This document shows positions 1 through 16,755 of a stretch of DNA of 64,000 bases, piece by piece. This DNA comes from Mastigias papua. Taxonomy: Eukaryota > Cnidaria > Scyphozoa > Rhizostomeae > Mastigiidae. The first letter of the stretch is position 1; each line of letters begins with the position of its first letter. The notes beneath the pieces are model-generated. The model saw only the letters and a program-made list of their open reading frames with translations, was not told where the DNA came from and made no database searches. Both the position numbers and the translations under genes were made by a program. The stretch covers positions 549,501-613,500 of the forward strand of contig OZ025273.1 in the NCBI GenBank assembly GCA_964019165.1, read 5' to 3'.

Positions 1-2829
1 ACTTCTAATTAATGGTCCATATCAAATGTCAGACATGCTGGTACAGCACGAAAGTAAGGAACGGATCCTATCTTGTGAAAAAGGAATCAGTTTATTGTTT
101 CAATATTTTTTATGCTTTTACCTTTTATGCTCCACTGCTAAAAAGTGGGGGGGCCAGTGCCCCCCCGGCCCCCCCGTGTTCGACGCCCCTGTGATGAGTA
201 ATTTCGAATAGAAAAATGGGACGTTCTAACAGGATGAATCATAATTTGTGTCAATGCTGCAACTGTCTGAGACTCGGAGATCCTGATAAATGAACTAAAG
301 AAATAAAACACAACACACTTCCATTTTGAGATCACAATGCATTATCAAACTCAAACTAGTAACAAATTACTTTATGTAAAAAGATAATTTTGTCACTGGA
401 AACAACCCAGGCGTCAATAAATATATATATTACCTACTGACTATTGCAATGATCTCTATCTATTTTATACCATTCATGACCACTCATTGGAGGATGAAGG
501 TCTATTCCGCTTTTTGCTCAAAGGGGGCCATTCATGGGAGAGGGACGTTCACTGAGAACATTATGAAATTGCGTGAATATAAATGCAGCGTAATAATAGC
601 TGGAGATATTAGCGAAAAGATAGATGGAAGGAAATGGTGAGGAAGAACAATTGGAATGTGACAAACATGGTGACAAACAACTATAAACTGAAAGAGCACG
701 CTCGAATGATTTGAGGGAAAGAATTGAACGAATTTCAGTTGCCATTGAACCAGAGATATTGAAACTGGTGACGAGAACATGTCCTCACAAATGAATGAAT
801 GAATGAATAAATGAATGAATAAATGAATGAATGAATGAATGAATGAATAAATGAATGAATGAATGAAATAAAAGAATGAATGAAATGGAACTTGGCTAGT
901 GTTCGTTTTCGAATTAACGACAACATTTTCAAAGATCAGCTTTCTGGGAGTGGGGGATAAATCCAACAAAAATAAAATTAAATTCATGATCAACACAAAA
1001 ATTGTTTTTTATATAACTATAGCTATAAAGAGCAATCCACTGTACACTTTTACGAAATTTCATCAATAGCCAGATATGGTGCCAGGTGAGGTCTAAGAGC
1101 TATAGCTCCCCCGTCGGAGCATGCTACCCGCCCGTTGGAAGGTGAAGAACTCTTTTCTCACAGCTATTTCAGCAGCTCCATTCCGCTGCTAATCATAAAT
1201 ACACCTTTTTGCACAAAAAGATCAAGTACTCCAACACATAATATCTACCTCAACCCAACTTCTGTCTGCGTTGCAGTAAAAAATGAAACGATATCTTTTT
1301 TATTAAAACTCTCAAAAATAATGGCACAAAAAGTGTACCTGAAACGAAGCTACAATTCTGATTTAATAAAAGTTCCGAAATTCTTGCATCGCACACTATT
1401 CAGCGACACAAAATTGTTGGCACGCTGATCACATCCAAGCCACTTATCAGGTGTTTGTAAGTGTGCACGAACGATAAGGCATTGAATTTTGACTATGTCA
1501 TGCTTGATCGCAACCAGGTCTTGATGCGGAAAACGATCTTTCTGGGGTGACACGTGTGGCGGGGTTTGAGCAGCAGTTGAATCTTTTTGTTACGGAAAAT
1601 GATCTTTCTAGGGCCACACTTGTGGTGGGATTATGAGCAGCAGTTGAAACAATAACCTGGTATCTGAGGTTCTTTCTTCCAAAGCTCTTAGGATGTCATA
1701 GAAGTGGCTCGTTTTTTCTTGAAAATTTATTTAAAAGCTAGAGGCTCAGTCTTCAAGGCATGTACGTCTACGTCATCAGCATAGCTCGAATGCATCCAAG
1801 CTAATACTTTTACAACTAAACTTAGCGAGCGAGCATGGCAGAGGGTGGCTAAAGCTTTGGCTGGATGTCTGTGATCTGAGTGGCTACACTAGATTTGCGA
1901 TCAAACATATTTGCTCGCCCCATCACAAGCTTGCCCTCGATTTGTTCCAATACAGCTCAATTCAACAACAGTTTCAATACTTTTCGTGCATTTTTCATTT
2001 CGACGCCCTTGGACAATCCATAGAAACTCCGATCTGCTGCCGAAATAGGCTTAAAACAAATCTGTACACACAAAGCTCGGAAAGTAATATTTTACATAGA
2101 AAGTAAGATATATTAGCTAGCGAAAAGTGAGCTGTTTGCTATATGGATTTACACAAAAATCCCAATTATTTACAGAGAATCTTTGTACTTCATACAGCTG
2201 CATTCTTTGTAATAGAAAGCTTACATGTTTGCACTTTCAAAGTGCTATTGCATTTGTCAGTACGGAATGAAGAATTTTGCACATAATTGTTCACATAAAT
2301 CAGAAGTTGTTTTGCAGAGAATGTCACTTACAATTTGGGATTACTCGTGTGTCTTATAAGAGGACAGAATGCCTCAAAGACTACAAGCCCACTATGCAGA
2401 AAGGACATGAGAACACTGGAATTGCTGGACAAACCATTCAAAAGCTTAGATGATACAGATTATGACCACCATGCATATGCAGAGGCATCGTTGCCAGTGA
2501 TTGCCGATGAGCTACAAACCATCATGAAAAGAAGTTGCCAAGAGAAGGCAACTTTCATTGAAAAATGAAAGAATTTTTGGGAAGACACTTTGTGTAGGTA
2601 GGTGTGATGCCCCCTCATTTCCCTATGTCCATGGCCCTCCTTGGCAATATAAACATGAAAGAAAATGCCATAAGTTAAAGCATCTTGATACAACAAAAAC
2701 ACATCTCTCTAGCAACCATTACAAAGACATTTAATGATCAATACTATAGGTGGTTACAGCAACAGGTTCTGTACTTGAAGCTTGGTTTGAAAGCACTGAC
2801 CTAGCATTCTTCAATAAACTCCTCACTGA
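1..2829. other. Region without a recognisable gene
   Basis: I find no conserved protein here. There is a G/C-run stretch near 140-190 of the kind seen at the ends of dispersed repeats (a similar motif recurs near 12900 and 54150), a GAAT tetranucleotide repeat near 790, and scattered short open frames. The frame at 2335-2568 (77 codons, +) has a plausible acidic composition, but no family signature and no splice partners that I could find. It could be an exon of an unknown gene or chance. Confidence 0.5.
790..885. repeat. (GAAT)n / GAATAAAT microsatellite
   Basis: Tandem GAAT units interrupted by AAAT variants run for about 95 bp. Read on the minus strand they give a meaningless repetitive frame rich in His, Ser, Phe and Ile. 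Confidence 0.9.
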
Positions 2830-3972
2830 TTAGCATTTTAAAACTATTTTGCCAGCTTTTGAGCCATGTGCTAATCTCCTAAGTGCTTCTTCTGCATCAT
2901 TGAAGTCATAAACATGGCTAACAACTGGATGCAGTTTTCCCTCAGTCATAAGATTTGCAATACTCTTCAAAATTCCAGAGCTGGGGAAAAACAGCCCCCA
3001 AGTATACTTCCCTTTATTTTCCACAAAATTACTTAAATTCTGCATGAAATATTCTTTGCCTGCACTAACTAATCCTATTGCCAAACCACTTTCATCAACT
3101 GATGGAAGGAATGGGGGCATTAGTGTTATATATATTGTTCCTTTGCTGCCGCCAACTTTATCTCTTTGGTCACCTCTTCTTGCATCAAGAATAATATCAT
3201 AAGGTCCATTGTTTCTTATTAATTTTTCATATTCAGCATCCTTATAGTCAACCACACAATCAGCACCCAAAGATAACATTAAGTTATTGTTAACTGGGGA
3301 ACAAGTTGTTGTCACATGGTTCCCAAGAGTTTTGCATAATTGAGTTGCTATTGTTCCAATGCCCCCACTTCCCCCTAATATCAAGACATGTTTGTTATTG
3401 TCATTCCTTTTTGGGTCCAATCCAGCTCGCGCAATTAAGGCTACCCATGATGTGCAGGCTGCATATGGAATTGAGGCTGCTTCAACATGATCCAATGTCT
3501 CTGGTTTTAAAGCAACTTCTGACTGGTGAGCTACACAATATTCTGCATGTGTACCGTCTCCAATAATCCACCGGGCACACCAAACTTCATCACCAATATT
3601 AAATCTTCTAACTCCACGTCCTTTCCTAACTACAACACCAGAGCAATCTCTACCTAAAACTAATGGGAATTCCCTAAGGCCATATATTTTCCTGAGTGTA
3701 TTAATCGCAGTCCTTCCATATCCTTCCATCATTTCTAAGTCAATTGGATTAACTGATGCTGCAAAAACTTTCACCAAAACCTGATCACTTCTCAGCTGCC
3801 TAGGAACAACAACATTATGAGCCAAATTTAATTCACTCAGACCACCATATTTCAGCAGTTCCCATCTTTTCATAAATCTTGGGATGCTATCACACATTCT
3901 GCTAACTCTGTCAGTTGAAAATAATCGGTAAACCCTTCTGATATTGGACAATTTCATTGCAGAATGTGTCAT
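2830..3972 (-). CDS. RTN4IP1: Reticulon-4-interacting protein 1-like oxidoreductase, single exon
   Basis: This is an uninterrupted 380-residue frame of the medium-chain dehydrogenase/reductase superfamily, quinone-oxidoreductase type. The family member RTN4IP1 (NIMP/OPA10) is a mitochondrial NADPH oxidoreductase linked to coenzyme Q synthesis. The first ~25 residues are basic and hydroxylated with few acids, as expected of a mitochondrial presequence. The catalytic GroES-like half contains 'VLGRDCSGVV' near residue 105. The Rossmann half has a glycine-rich NADPH loop 'ILGGSGGIGT' near residue 195, then an acidic-flanked 'GADCVVDY'. No zinc-ligand cysteine cluster is seen, as expected for this branch. 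Human RTN4IP1 is 396 residues and spliced, whereas this copy has no introns although neighbouring genes do. The start codon lies 343 bp from that of VAMP4 on the other strand, which suggests a shared promoter. The family call is strong; orthology with RTN4IP1 rather than another QOR is likely. Confidence 0.88.
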   Translation of the reverse strand: MTHSAMKLSNIRRVYRLFSTDRVSRMCDSIPRFMKRWELLKYGGLSELNLAHNVVVPRQLRSDQVLVKVFAASVNPIDLEMMEGYGRTAINTLRKIYGLREFPLVLGRDCSGVVVRKGRGVRRFNIGDEVWCARWIIGDGTHAEYCVAHQSEVALKPETLDHVEAASIPYAACTSWVALIARAGLDPKRNDNNKHVLILGGSGGIGTIATQLCKTLGNHVTTTCSPVNNNLMLSLGADCVVDYKDAEYEKLIRNNGPYDIILDARRGDQRDKVGGSKGTIYITLMPPFLPSVDESGLAIGLVSAGKEYFMQNLSNFVENKGKYTWGLFFPSSGILKSIANLMTEGKLHPVVSHVYDFNDAEEALRRLAHGSKAGKIVLKC

Positions 3973-4315
3973 GATTTTCCAATGTGCTCAATTAAGTGTC
4001 CACACAACTACACTGATGATACAGTACAGCGCATCCGCATCAATAGGGAAATATCTCGATATCGCAACGAGGCCAATTTCACTAAGAAGTTGATAGTCCT
4101 AACTGGCAGCAAATCAACTAATGAGGAAGGTTTGTGTAGACGTGGCATGGTACCAGTCTCATTGATAGACCGTTGAAATTTTATGACATTATTATATATT
4201 TACCTAAGCTCTGGAGGGTCTTTCGAGGTTATGACTTAATCGAGCCTTTGTCAGGTGGAAGAGCGCGTGATAACAAGTGTTCATTTTTATCAGAGTTGTT
4301 AGGACTCATTAGAAA
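3973..4315. promoter_or_regulatory. Probable bidirectional promoter of RTN4IP1 and VAMP4
   Basis: Two divergent start codons are separated by only 343 bp, so both transcription starts must lie here or overlap. I see no TATA box at a convincing distance for either gene. This is inference from spacing, not from a recognised motif. Confidence 0.5.
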
Positions 4316-7300
4316 ATGTCATCAAATAAAAGCGGGAGTCGGGAAAATGGATACGATAAGGTAAATCATTTGAAATCAGACTATATTGTTTTGAAATCTA
4401 TCTCTACCATTAGTAATACGAAGCAGCGCAGCAACTCCTCACTTATCACCCTAGGCTTGAAAAAGCCAAGGACCTTGTGCATGTGTATATGTGAGAGGTC
4501 ACACATTTTTGTCGAGCTGAACTTTAAAATATTGACGATTATGTTTTACGATTGCATGTTGGAGTACTATATTTGCATATCCAAAACTCAGTTCTCAGCT
4601 GTGTGCAATTAATAAAATATTCTTGATTCAAGGTTCCACTTCTAGCTCGTAATGATGATTCAAGCGACGAAGACGACCTGTGAGTACTCCACGTGATTAG
4701 GTGTTTACTTTGTGAAATTTTATTTTGGGATCAGTAGTCTAAATAAATCTTTCAATTATATTGTCGTATGACAAAACCCCGTATACACTCTTTCTGTTCT
4801 TTCCAAGGAAGCCATGTTTTATCTGTCCAATTAGATTGGAATGTGTTCTTCAGTTGATTAATTTGTAGCACAATCCAGATATCTACAGTTTACAGGGTTC
4901 ATACGGTCTGGAAAGTCAGGGAGATAAGTATCAAAATTACGCTAGGTCAGGGAAAGTCAGGGAAAGTCAGGGAACTTTTTTCTATAGAGCTAAAAGGTCA
5001 GGGAAAGTCAGGGGAAAATTTTGAACACATTCTGCGGCGAGTTTTCATAAGCTCTGTTCTGCCTGCATGTTATTGTAGGCCAACACAATCTCACTCAAAA
5101 TCAGTGAACCAAAGTCTATTTTGAGGTTGTTGATTTGAAGATTTATTTGTACACGTTCTATGGGCTACCTGTGCTTTACCAGTGAAGTACAAGTTTTAAA
5201 TAGCTGATCTCAAACTTTGCTTGCAAGGCTTTCTTCCCTCCTGTATAAGTGTTGGCATACCCAACTTGGGGCTCGTAACTTCATTCTTGCACTGCCTTCT
5301 ATGTTCTTAGCCTTCAAAGCAGGCAAAAGCCTATTGTTAATAGTATTAGTATAGCATTAGTTTTTTATTGGAAACTGCTTCGCATGGTATCTGTGTCTTA
5401 TTCAAGTTTTGATCATATGGTTTACAGCTATAAAGCTTGCTAAAAAATCTATAATTGAAATTAGTTAATGAAAAATCTGAAGATGTTGCATACTTTTCAT
5501 TGTGAAGCAATTTTTAGACAAAATACGCAAGTAAAACCTATGGAGAAAATCACGCTGATCGCAGCTGTTGTATTCAATTCTGTAAACTTGGCAATGTTAC
5601 TTTGATATGAATTTGCGAAAAGAGACCATCGCCTTTTAAATAACATTTTTGGTCATTTTCCAACCCCCTCCCCCGTATACACTCCTTTTGTTTAGACGAA
5701 CCAGTAAAATTGAGGTTCAAGCTGGCTGTTCTGAATTTTTTTAAAATTTTGAGACAGAATTGTTCTTAATTTGTTATACCAGGTTTGTTATATCAATTAC
5801 ACTAGGTCATGTTGTTTGGAAAATCAAATGCAAAATTTGATTAGCATGGGTGCGTTTGCTGGTGTTTTATAGTTTGCTAATGGATTTTTTCTGGGAGCAA
5901 GCCCCCAGCCCCAATTTTCCTCTGCTGTGCTTGTTTACCAGCACAACTACTTGCCAGCTAGGCAGCTTCCACTATGGCTCTGTATTGTTAGATTCTACGC
6001 TCAATTGATCGTGTTGTTTGTAAAAGCTAATTACGATGACATCAGAAAGTCAGGGAAAGTCAGGGAATTACTGTCTTGGAAACGCATATGAACCCTGGTT
6101 TAGCTAAGAGGATTCTTCTCATGCTATAAACTGGCAATTTTAGGAGCTCTTTCTGGCCCTAGACTATCTTCCACCTCCCCTAAGAAAAGTATGGCCATGG
6201 ATTTTATGAATGATGATATATTCATACTTTTGCATTTAGACTTGACCTAAGGAGAAGTGGACCCGGAAGACCAAGTAGACTGAAAATGAACAATGATAAA
6301 CTCAGCACAGTAAAAAGTGAAATAAAAAACACAATGACTATAATGAAAAATAACATCAATAAAGTAATTGATAGAGGGGATAAGTTGGAAGATTTAGAAG
6401 CAAAATCAGGTTAGTGCTAGATTTTGTATCTTTGCTATCCATCAACTCATGACTGTTTTGTTTTTGTAGTGGTTCTGTCTTTAAACAACATCTTCTGATG
6501 TAGACCTATCTTAGTCATGTCCTTGTGGGAATCTGCACTGCTTATTATCATTAGAATATCAAACTAAATGAATGATGTCTGATAGTGATTTTGTTCATAT
6601 AAAAACTTGTATTATGTTATTTGTTATCAGTTTTCCATCCTGTGTTTTTTAATCAACAGAAGGTTTTGAAATGAATGCATTCAACTTTAAGTCAAGCTCA
6701 ACAAAATTACGACAAAAATTATGGTGGCAAAACTGCAAGGTATGCGAACACTATTTCAATAATTCCCATTGTCTGTTAATCCAATGATATGATATGATAT
6801 AATGACATATGAAACTCCTGCAAAACTAAACATTGCAGCAGCAAATAGGTGTTATTCATATAAACATTTTTATCTGTTCCTCTTTAACAATGCAACTTTT
6901 TATTTTAGCTGAAGTTGATACTGACTTTCATTGTGATCGTCGTTTTGCTCGTCATTATATGTAAGTTACAATTTTTATTTGCTACAAAGGCCTAGCAGTT
7001 AACTTTACTTTCTGGCATGGAGAAGATGTGTGAGTCGTTGGTAGAGTTGTGGTTATTTTGGGCCATTACAATTACAAAGTACAGTTGCAAGGCCCTATCC
7101 ATCATTCCTTTTTCCCTCAATCTACCATTTTAGCTCCTTTTGTATAAACTATGGAATGATTTTATGAAAGATGCTAAGTAGGCATGTTCCCTATATATAG
7201 TTTTTAACAACTGCTTTGATGCATGCATATTTGTACTTTGGTTACTTTTTACTTTATACTGCTACTTTCACCTATAATGTATTTTAGCACTAATGTAAAT

Positions 7301-7722
7301 TAATGTTTTTCATTTGTATGTATTTAGATGGAGGGCCTCTTGAGCATCAGCTATAAAGCTGAAGGGTGTTCCTCCCTAAATATCTGAAATGAACAGAATG
7401 AAATGAAATAAAATTTTCCTGTGTGAGCAGTGAACTGGCAATCAGTGTCAACTAGAGATATCCATTCAAAGAAAACTAGGGACTTTCCTTCAGGGGACAA
7501 GCTCTCTACCTTCACAACAATCTCACTCCTCTTTTTTATGAATAGTCTTTATTTTTTAAATTTTTTCAAATTTATATCAATAGTTATAGATCACAAGAAA
7601 GTTCGATTTTAATCTAGTTATTATCTCTACTAGGTTATTATAGAACAAAAAGCCTGTTGAAATTGAGTAACATTCAGCTTTTTTGCTTTTCAGTGCCAAT
7701 TGCAATCAAGAAGAAAGACTAA
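4316..7722 (+). CDS. VAMP4: Vesicle-associated membrane protein 4 (R-SNARE), six exons
   Basis: Joining exons 4316-4360, 4633-4679, 6240-6409, 6660-6739, 6909-6960 and 7694-7722 gives a clean 140-residue frame; every junction is GT-AG and phase-consistent. Human VAMP4 has 141 residues. The N-terminus carries a dileucine plus acidic cluster ('PLLARNDDSSDEDDLL', residues 17-32) matching the TGN-sorting signal that distinguishes VAMP4 from other VAMPs. The R-SNARE core spans about residues 48-110 with the zero-layer arginine at R76 in 'KVIDRGDKL'. The conserved 'KLWWQNCK' precedes a single C-terminal membrane anchor (about 117-134), and the tail is short and basic. The protein would act in fusion at the trans-Golgi network and endosomes. 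Intron 2 hosts a TIR element. A polyadenylation hexamer follows the stop. The start gives the only Met upstream of the sorting motif. Confidence 0.93.
4893..6097. mobile_element. Non-autonomous DNA transposon with CAGGGTTCATA termini and 5-bp target duplication
   Basis: The left end CAGGGTTCATACG and the right end CATATGAACCCTG are inverted copies. Just inside both lie repeated 'GTCAGGGAAA' motifs in inverted orientation. The insertion is bounded by GTTTA on both sides (4888-4892 and 6098-6102). No transposase frame is present. Termini beginning CAGG with a 5-bp duplication suggest the hAT superfamily, but that is inference. It sits in VAMP4 intron 2. A partial relative lies near 28680-28806. 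Confidence 0.75.
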
Positions 7723-7818
7723 AATATCTGGAAGTGCTTCCTAACAATTATATTCAAACACTCATTGGAGATTTTTGCTGGATCCTCTCTTGATAAGCAA
7801 TCATCAAATGAATCTGTA

Positions 7819-7824
7819 AATAAA
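7819..7824 (+). promoter_or_regulatory. Polyadenylation signal of VAMP4
   Basis: Canonical AATAAA 97 bp after the VAMP4 stop codon and before the convergent BLVRB-like gene's stop at 7887. The two 3' ends are therefore very close. Confidence 0.6.
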
Positions 7825-7886
7825 CACACTCTATTGTGAAATAATTTAGAAACTAAATTCATATGAAGCATGACAGTATAGCAAAG

Positions 7887-12663
<4,777 letters not shown>

Positions 12664-13064
12664 GTCTGATCCCAAGCCACGCACTCGTAGTATATGCAAT
12701 AGGGCCTACGTAACAGAACTGAGGTCTGTAAACATGATACGGTTAAATTGTGCATTTTTAGTTCCAACCAGGTATTCTAATGCACAGCAGGAGTTATGTA
12801 TTGGCTGATACAAATAGTGTACAAACGCTTGCTCCTCCTCGCCAAGGCCAACGCAGGTACGGTGCTGTCAAATAAAACATGGGGAGGGGGCTACATATAA
12901 AAAGTGGGGGCTACAAACAATTAATTGCTTGATAGAGGCTAGAAAAATCACTGGCTGCAAAAAAGCGGGGTGGGGGCTGAAGTCCCCATTGCCCACCTAC
13001 CTACGCCGTGCATGTACGGAAACTTATCAAAGTTTTTATTTAAACGTTTCGCATTAGTATTTCG

Positions 13065-13335
13065 ATTGGCGAGTGGCCAAGTGGTTAGAGCGCTTGGCTG
13101 CTGTGCGAAACATCGATGGTTCGAGCCCAACCCTCGGATCATAGTTGGGATGCTCGCTCACTGTCCGCCTAGCAGCAAATGGGTACCTGGTGGCAACACT
13201 GGAGAAGTCAAAGGCGCCGAGGAAAGGAACTGGCCACCCTACCTCACTATGCCGGCAGCTCAGGATAAGTGTCCCTCTAACGGGCACTCCCCCAACGTAC
13301 GGAATCGTGCATTGGACTCACCTTCACCTTTTACT
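13065..13335 (+). mobile_element. tRNA-derived SINE, copy 1
   Basis: The head has RNA polymerase III boxes: A box TGGCCAAGTGG and B box GGTTCGAGCCC, 40-odd bp apart, as in a tRNA. A ~190-bp body of unrelated sequence follows. A 9-bp direct repeat AGTATTTCG lies immediately before (13056-13064) and after (13336-13344) and would be the target duplication. It is not a functional tRNA: the acceptor stem does not pair. Confidence 0.8.
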
Positions 13336-13344
13336 AGTATTTCG

Positions 13345-13595
13345 GGCGAGTGGCCAAGTTATTAGAGCGCTTGACTGCTGGGCGGAACGTCAATGGTTTG
13401 AGCCGAACCCTCGGACCAAAGGTGGGATGCTCGCTCACGTCCGCCTAGCAGCAAATGGGTACCTGGTGACAACACTGGGAAGTTAGGCAGGGAGGAAAGG
13501 AACTGGCCACCCTACCTCGCTAACCTGACGGCTCAGGATAAGTGTCCTCTCTAACAGGCACTCTCCAACGTACGGAACGTGTATGGGAACAATCA
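13345..13595 (+). mobile_element. tRNA-derived SINE, copy 2
   Basis: Same family as copy 1, in direct orientation and immediately downstream. The A box is retained; the B box is changed (GGTTTGAGCCG). The sequences before and after share AGTATT, consistent with an older target duplication, so copy 1 probably landed at the 5' edge of copy 2. Confidence 0.78.
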
Positions 13596-14342
13596 AGTAT
13601 TGTTATGAAACAAAAGTAAAAGAACAAACTGGTGAGGTATGCTCTTTGTAGGGCCCAAATATTTCTTTCCCAGAGGCAGTAGCAGTTAGAAAATAATAGC
13701 AGAATTCTTGAGTAGGAGCATCCTAAGTAGGGTGAACAAACGAGGAAGCCAACTGCTCCATAGTCTCTAATAAAAAGGGAGGGTGTTTAGTAATTTTCGA
13801 GATTTTTCCAGTCCCTCCGAAGCTTATTATTATTATGATGCTAAGATTTCTGGGACAAGTGTGTGCAATGTGTCGATACGATTTCTGTTTTATCCTCATT
13901 TTACGACTATTCAGGCATTATTTTCAGACAGTTCCAGCCGCCCCTATTTTCCCAACCCCCTCTCCTTTACTAGTTTTCAAAATGTTGTCAAACCCCCCAC
14001 CGTTTATTTAAATACCAAGGACACTTCAGCGTAGATTTGGTTGAAATCAATTGTCAATTAAAATGCAAATAAATTAAATTTTAACTTTGAAAATAACTTG
14101 GCTGAGTTTTTGCTAACTTTTTGCTGGAATAAACTGGGGAAAAGATCTTACCCTGTCTTTGATGGACCAATTTGTTGGATCTCAATTAAACAGCGTCCGT
14201 GTGCTTTGGCATCAGTGCGATATCATCTGATTTTGACATACCATATGCATGACACTGGTGCGAAAACCATAACTTCTTATCGACATAGCTGCTTTCTTGC
14301 AAGTGTGATATATTATTATATTGTTATTTTTATATTATCAAG

Positions 14343-16561
14343 GGTGATACATCATATTATTTGCTTCAAAAACGGTTTACGATTTACAACGATTTTGAGC
14401 AAAGTTTTATCTCAACACTTGATAAACATGCACCTTTAAAAACAATCGTTATTCGAGGAAATAATAAACCCCACATGAACAAAAAGTTGAGAAGGGCAAT
14501 AATGAACCGTTCAAGATTAAAAAGGGTCGCAAATAAAACAAAACATCCTAAGGATATTGCAGAATATAAAAAACAAAGGAATATAGTAGTTCGATTAAAT
14601 ACAGAAGCAAAAAGGACATATTATGAGAATCTAGATCCCAATGAAGTTGGAAAAAACAAAGTGTTTTGGAAAACTTTTAAGCCTCTGCTGTCAAACAATT
14701 GTCATAATGGGTCAAATAAAATAACATTGATAGAAGATGGATCACTGTTGACAGATGATAAGGATATTAGTGAATGTTTTAATACCTACTTCACAAATAT
14801 AACAGACACATTAGATATTGAGAGGCCTATTATCGATGACAAATCAGTGCTAGCAGCTATTGAACGGTATAAGACACATCCGAGTATTGTCAAAATAAAA
14901 CAATTAATTAAACCTAATCATCAATTTAGCTTTGGCAAATTTGATACAAAAGAGGTATGGGATGAAATCAATCGATTAGAATGTTCAAAGTCTGTTAGCG
15001 GCAACATTCCAACAACAATTTTGAAAAAATTATCTGCTTTATGTTTTGGTGAAGTAACCAAAATTGCAAACTCTATGATTGAAAGCTGTTTGTTTCCAGA
15101 AAGCCTTAAAAAAGCTGATCTGTCGCCTGTCTTTAAGACAGGAGAAACAACAGCAAAGAAGAATTTTCGACCAATAAGTATTTTATCTGCAATTTCCAAG
15201 GTTTTTGAAAGGTTGATGTCGAAGCAGATCACGTCATTTATTAATCCAAAATTGTCCAAACTTCTATGTGGATTCAGAGAAGGCTACAGCTCCCAAGATG
15301 CTCTATCTAGAGTTATTGAGCAATGTCGCAAGGTACTGGACAGGTCAGGCAAGGTTGGGATGGTACTTATGGATCTGTCAAAAGCCTATGACTGCATTCC
15401 CCATGATTTACTGCTAGCTAAGCTTGAGGCATATGGCTTCGCTTTGGACAGTTTGAATTTAATGAATAGCTACCTCCCAAATAGATTACAAAGGGTTAAT
15501 GTAAATGGAACTTATAGTAGCTGGCAACAAGTAAAATCTGGTGTCCCACAGGGCTCAGTTCTAGGGCCTTTGCTATTCAATTTATTTATTAACGATTTCA
15601 TTTACGTCATCGAGGACTCAGAAGTTTGCAACTTCGCTGATGATAATACTATCTACGCATTTGATGATAATATAGAAACCATTTTAAGACTGCTCAAAGG
15701 AGATATAAATAATGCCTTACAATGGTTTAAAAACAACCAAATGGCAGCAAACCCAGACAAATTTCAGGTGATCTTTATGGGCCTTGAAAAAGGTCAAAAA
15801 TTGAGTCTGGAAATAAATGGTATATCTATAAGGACAACTGAGGAGGTTAAACTTCTTGGAATAACGATTGACTCAAAGTTGCAATTTCAGAATCATGTGG
15901 AAGCTATTTGTAAAACGGCAAACCAAAAGGTAAAGGCGTTCTCTCGAATAGCTGGGTATCTGCAAAAACACAAAGCATATGTACTGTACAAGACTTTTAT
16001 AAGGCCAAGTTTCAACTATTGTCCACTGATATGGATGTTTTGTGGTAAAACAGCAAATAATAGAATAAATCAGTTGCACAAGCGCGCCTTGAGAGTCCTC
16101 CAAAATGACTATACAGCTACATTTGAAGATCTACTAGAAAAATCGGAAGAAGTAACGGTCCATTGTAGTAACCTACAAAAGCTGATGATTGAAATATATG
16201 AATGTACCAATTATATTGGCCCTGCTGTCTTGACAGAGTTCTTTACAACTAAAGAAATAATCTATGATCTGAGAATAAAAAATCTCCTCCAGATACCAAA
16301 AGTAAAAACATCCTCGTATGGACAAAGCTCCCTATCGTTTAGAGGTAGTATACTTTGGAACACTCTTTCAGACAGCATAAAATCGGCTCAAAATATTAAA
16401 GGATTTAAAACAATGATCAAAAACTGGAAGGGAAAAAATTGTACCTGTATTATTTGTAAATAAAAATATTGTAATTAAATAGTTGGTGTATATTAGTTTA
16501 TTTTTGAACTACGCTTTTTACCAACTGTAAATAAATTAGTTATTATTATTATTATTATTAT
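14343..16561 (+). mobile_element. 5'-truncated CR1/Rex-like LINE with intact reverse transcriptase frame
   Basis: A 700-codon open frame (14361-16463) carries all reverse transcriptase blocks in order: 'FRPISILSAISKVFERL', 'MDLSKAYDCIPHDLL' (block A), 'SGVPQGSVLGPLLFNLFIND' (block B) and 'NFADDNTIYA' (catalytic FADD block C). The C-terminal thumb 'FIRPSFNYCPLIW' follows. The Arg/Lys-rich segment that normally lies between endonuclease and RT is present, but the apurinic endonuclease is missing, so the copy is 5'-truncated, as usual for LINEs. The 3' end is a short (TTA)n tail at about 16540-16561. Lack of stops implies a fairly young insertion. Clade assignment (CR1/Rex versus other) is by motif impression only. 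Confidence 0.85.
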
Positions 16562-16755
16562 TTACCCTTGTTATCCATGAGCATCAAAGAAAAGTTTTGA
16601 TCTCATCTCTGCAGAGAACTTCGCAAAGAATGAGCTAATATTTATTGCTGGCACAGAAAAATAGCCCGCATGATTGTCAAACTAATTTTAGCAAAATTGA
16701 CGAAGATAACTGAAGATAACTCAAGCATGAGTCGAATGGAATAGCTTTACTTAGT

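Noticed and set aside
13066..13140. A functional tRNA gene
   Set aside because: A and B boxes are present, but the acceptor stem does not pair and an unrelated body follows. A second copy shows it is a SINE.
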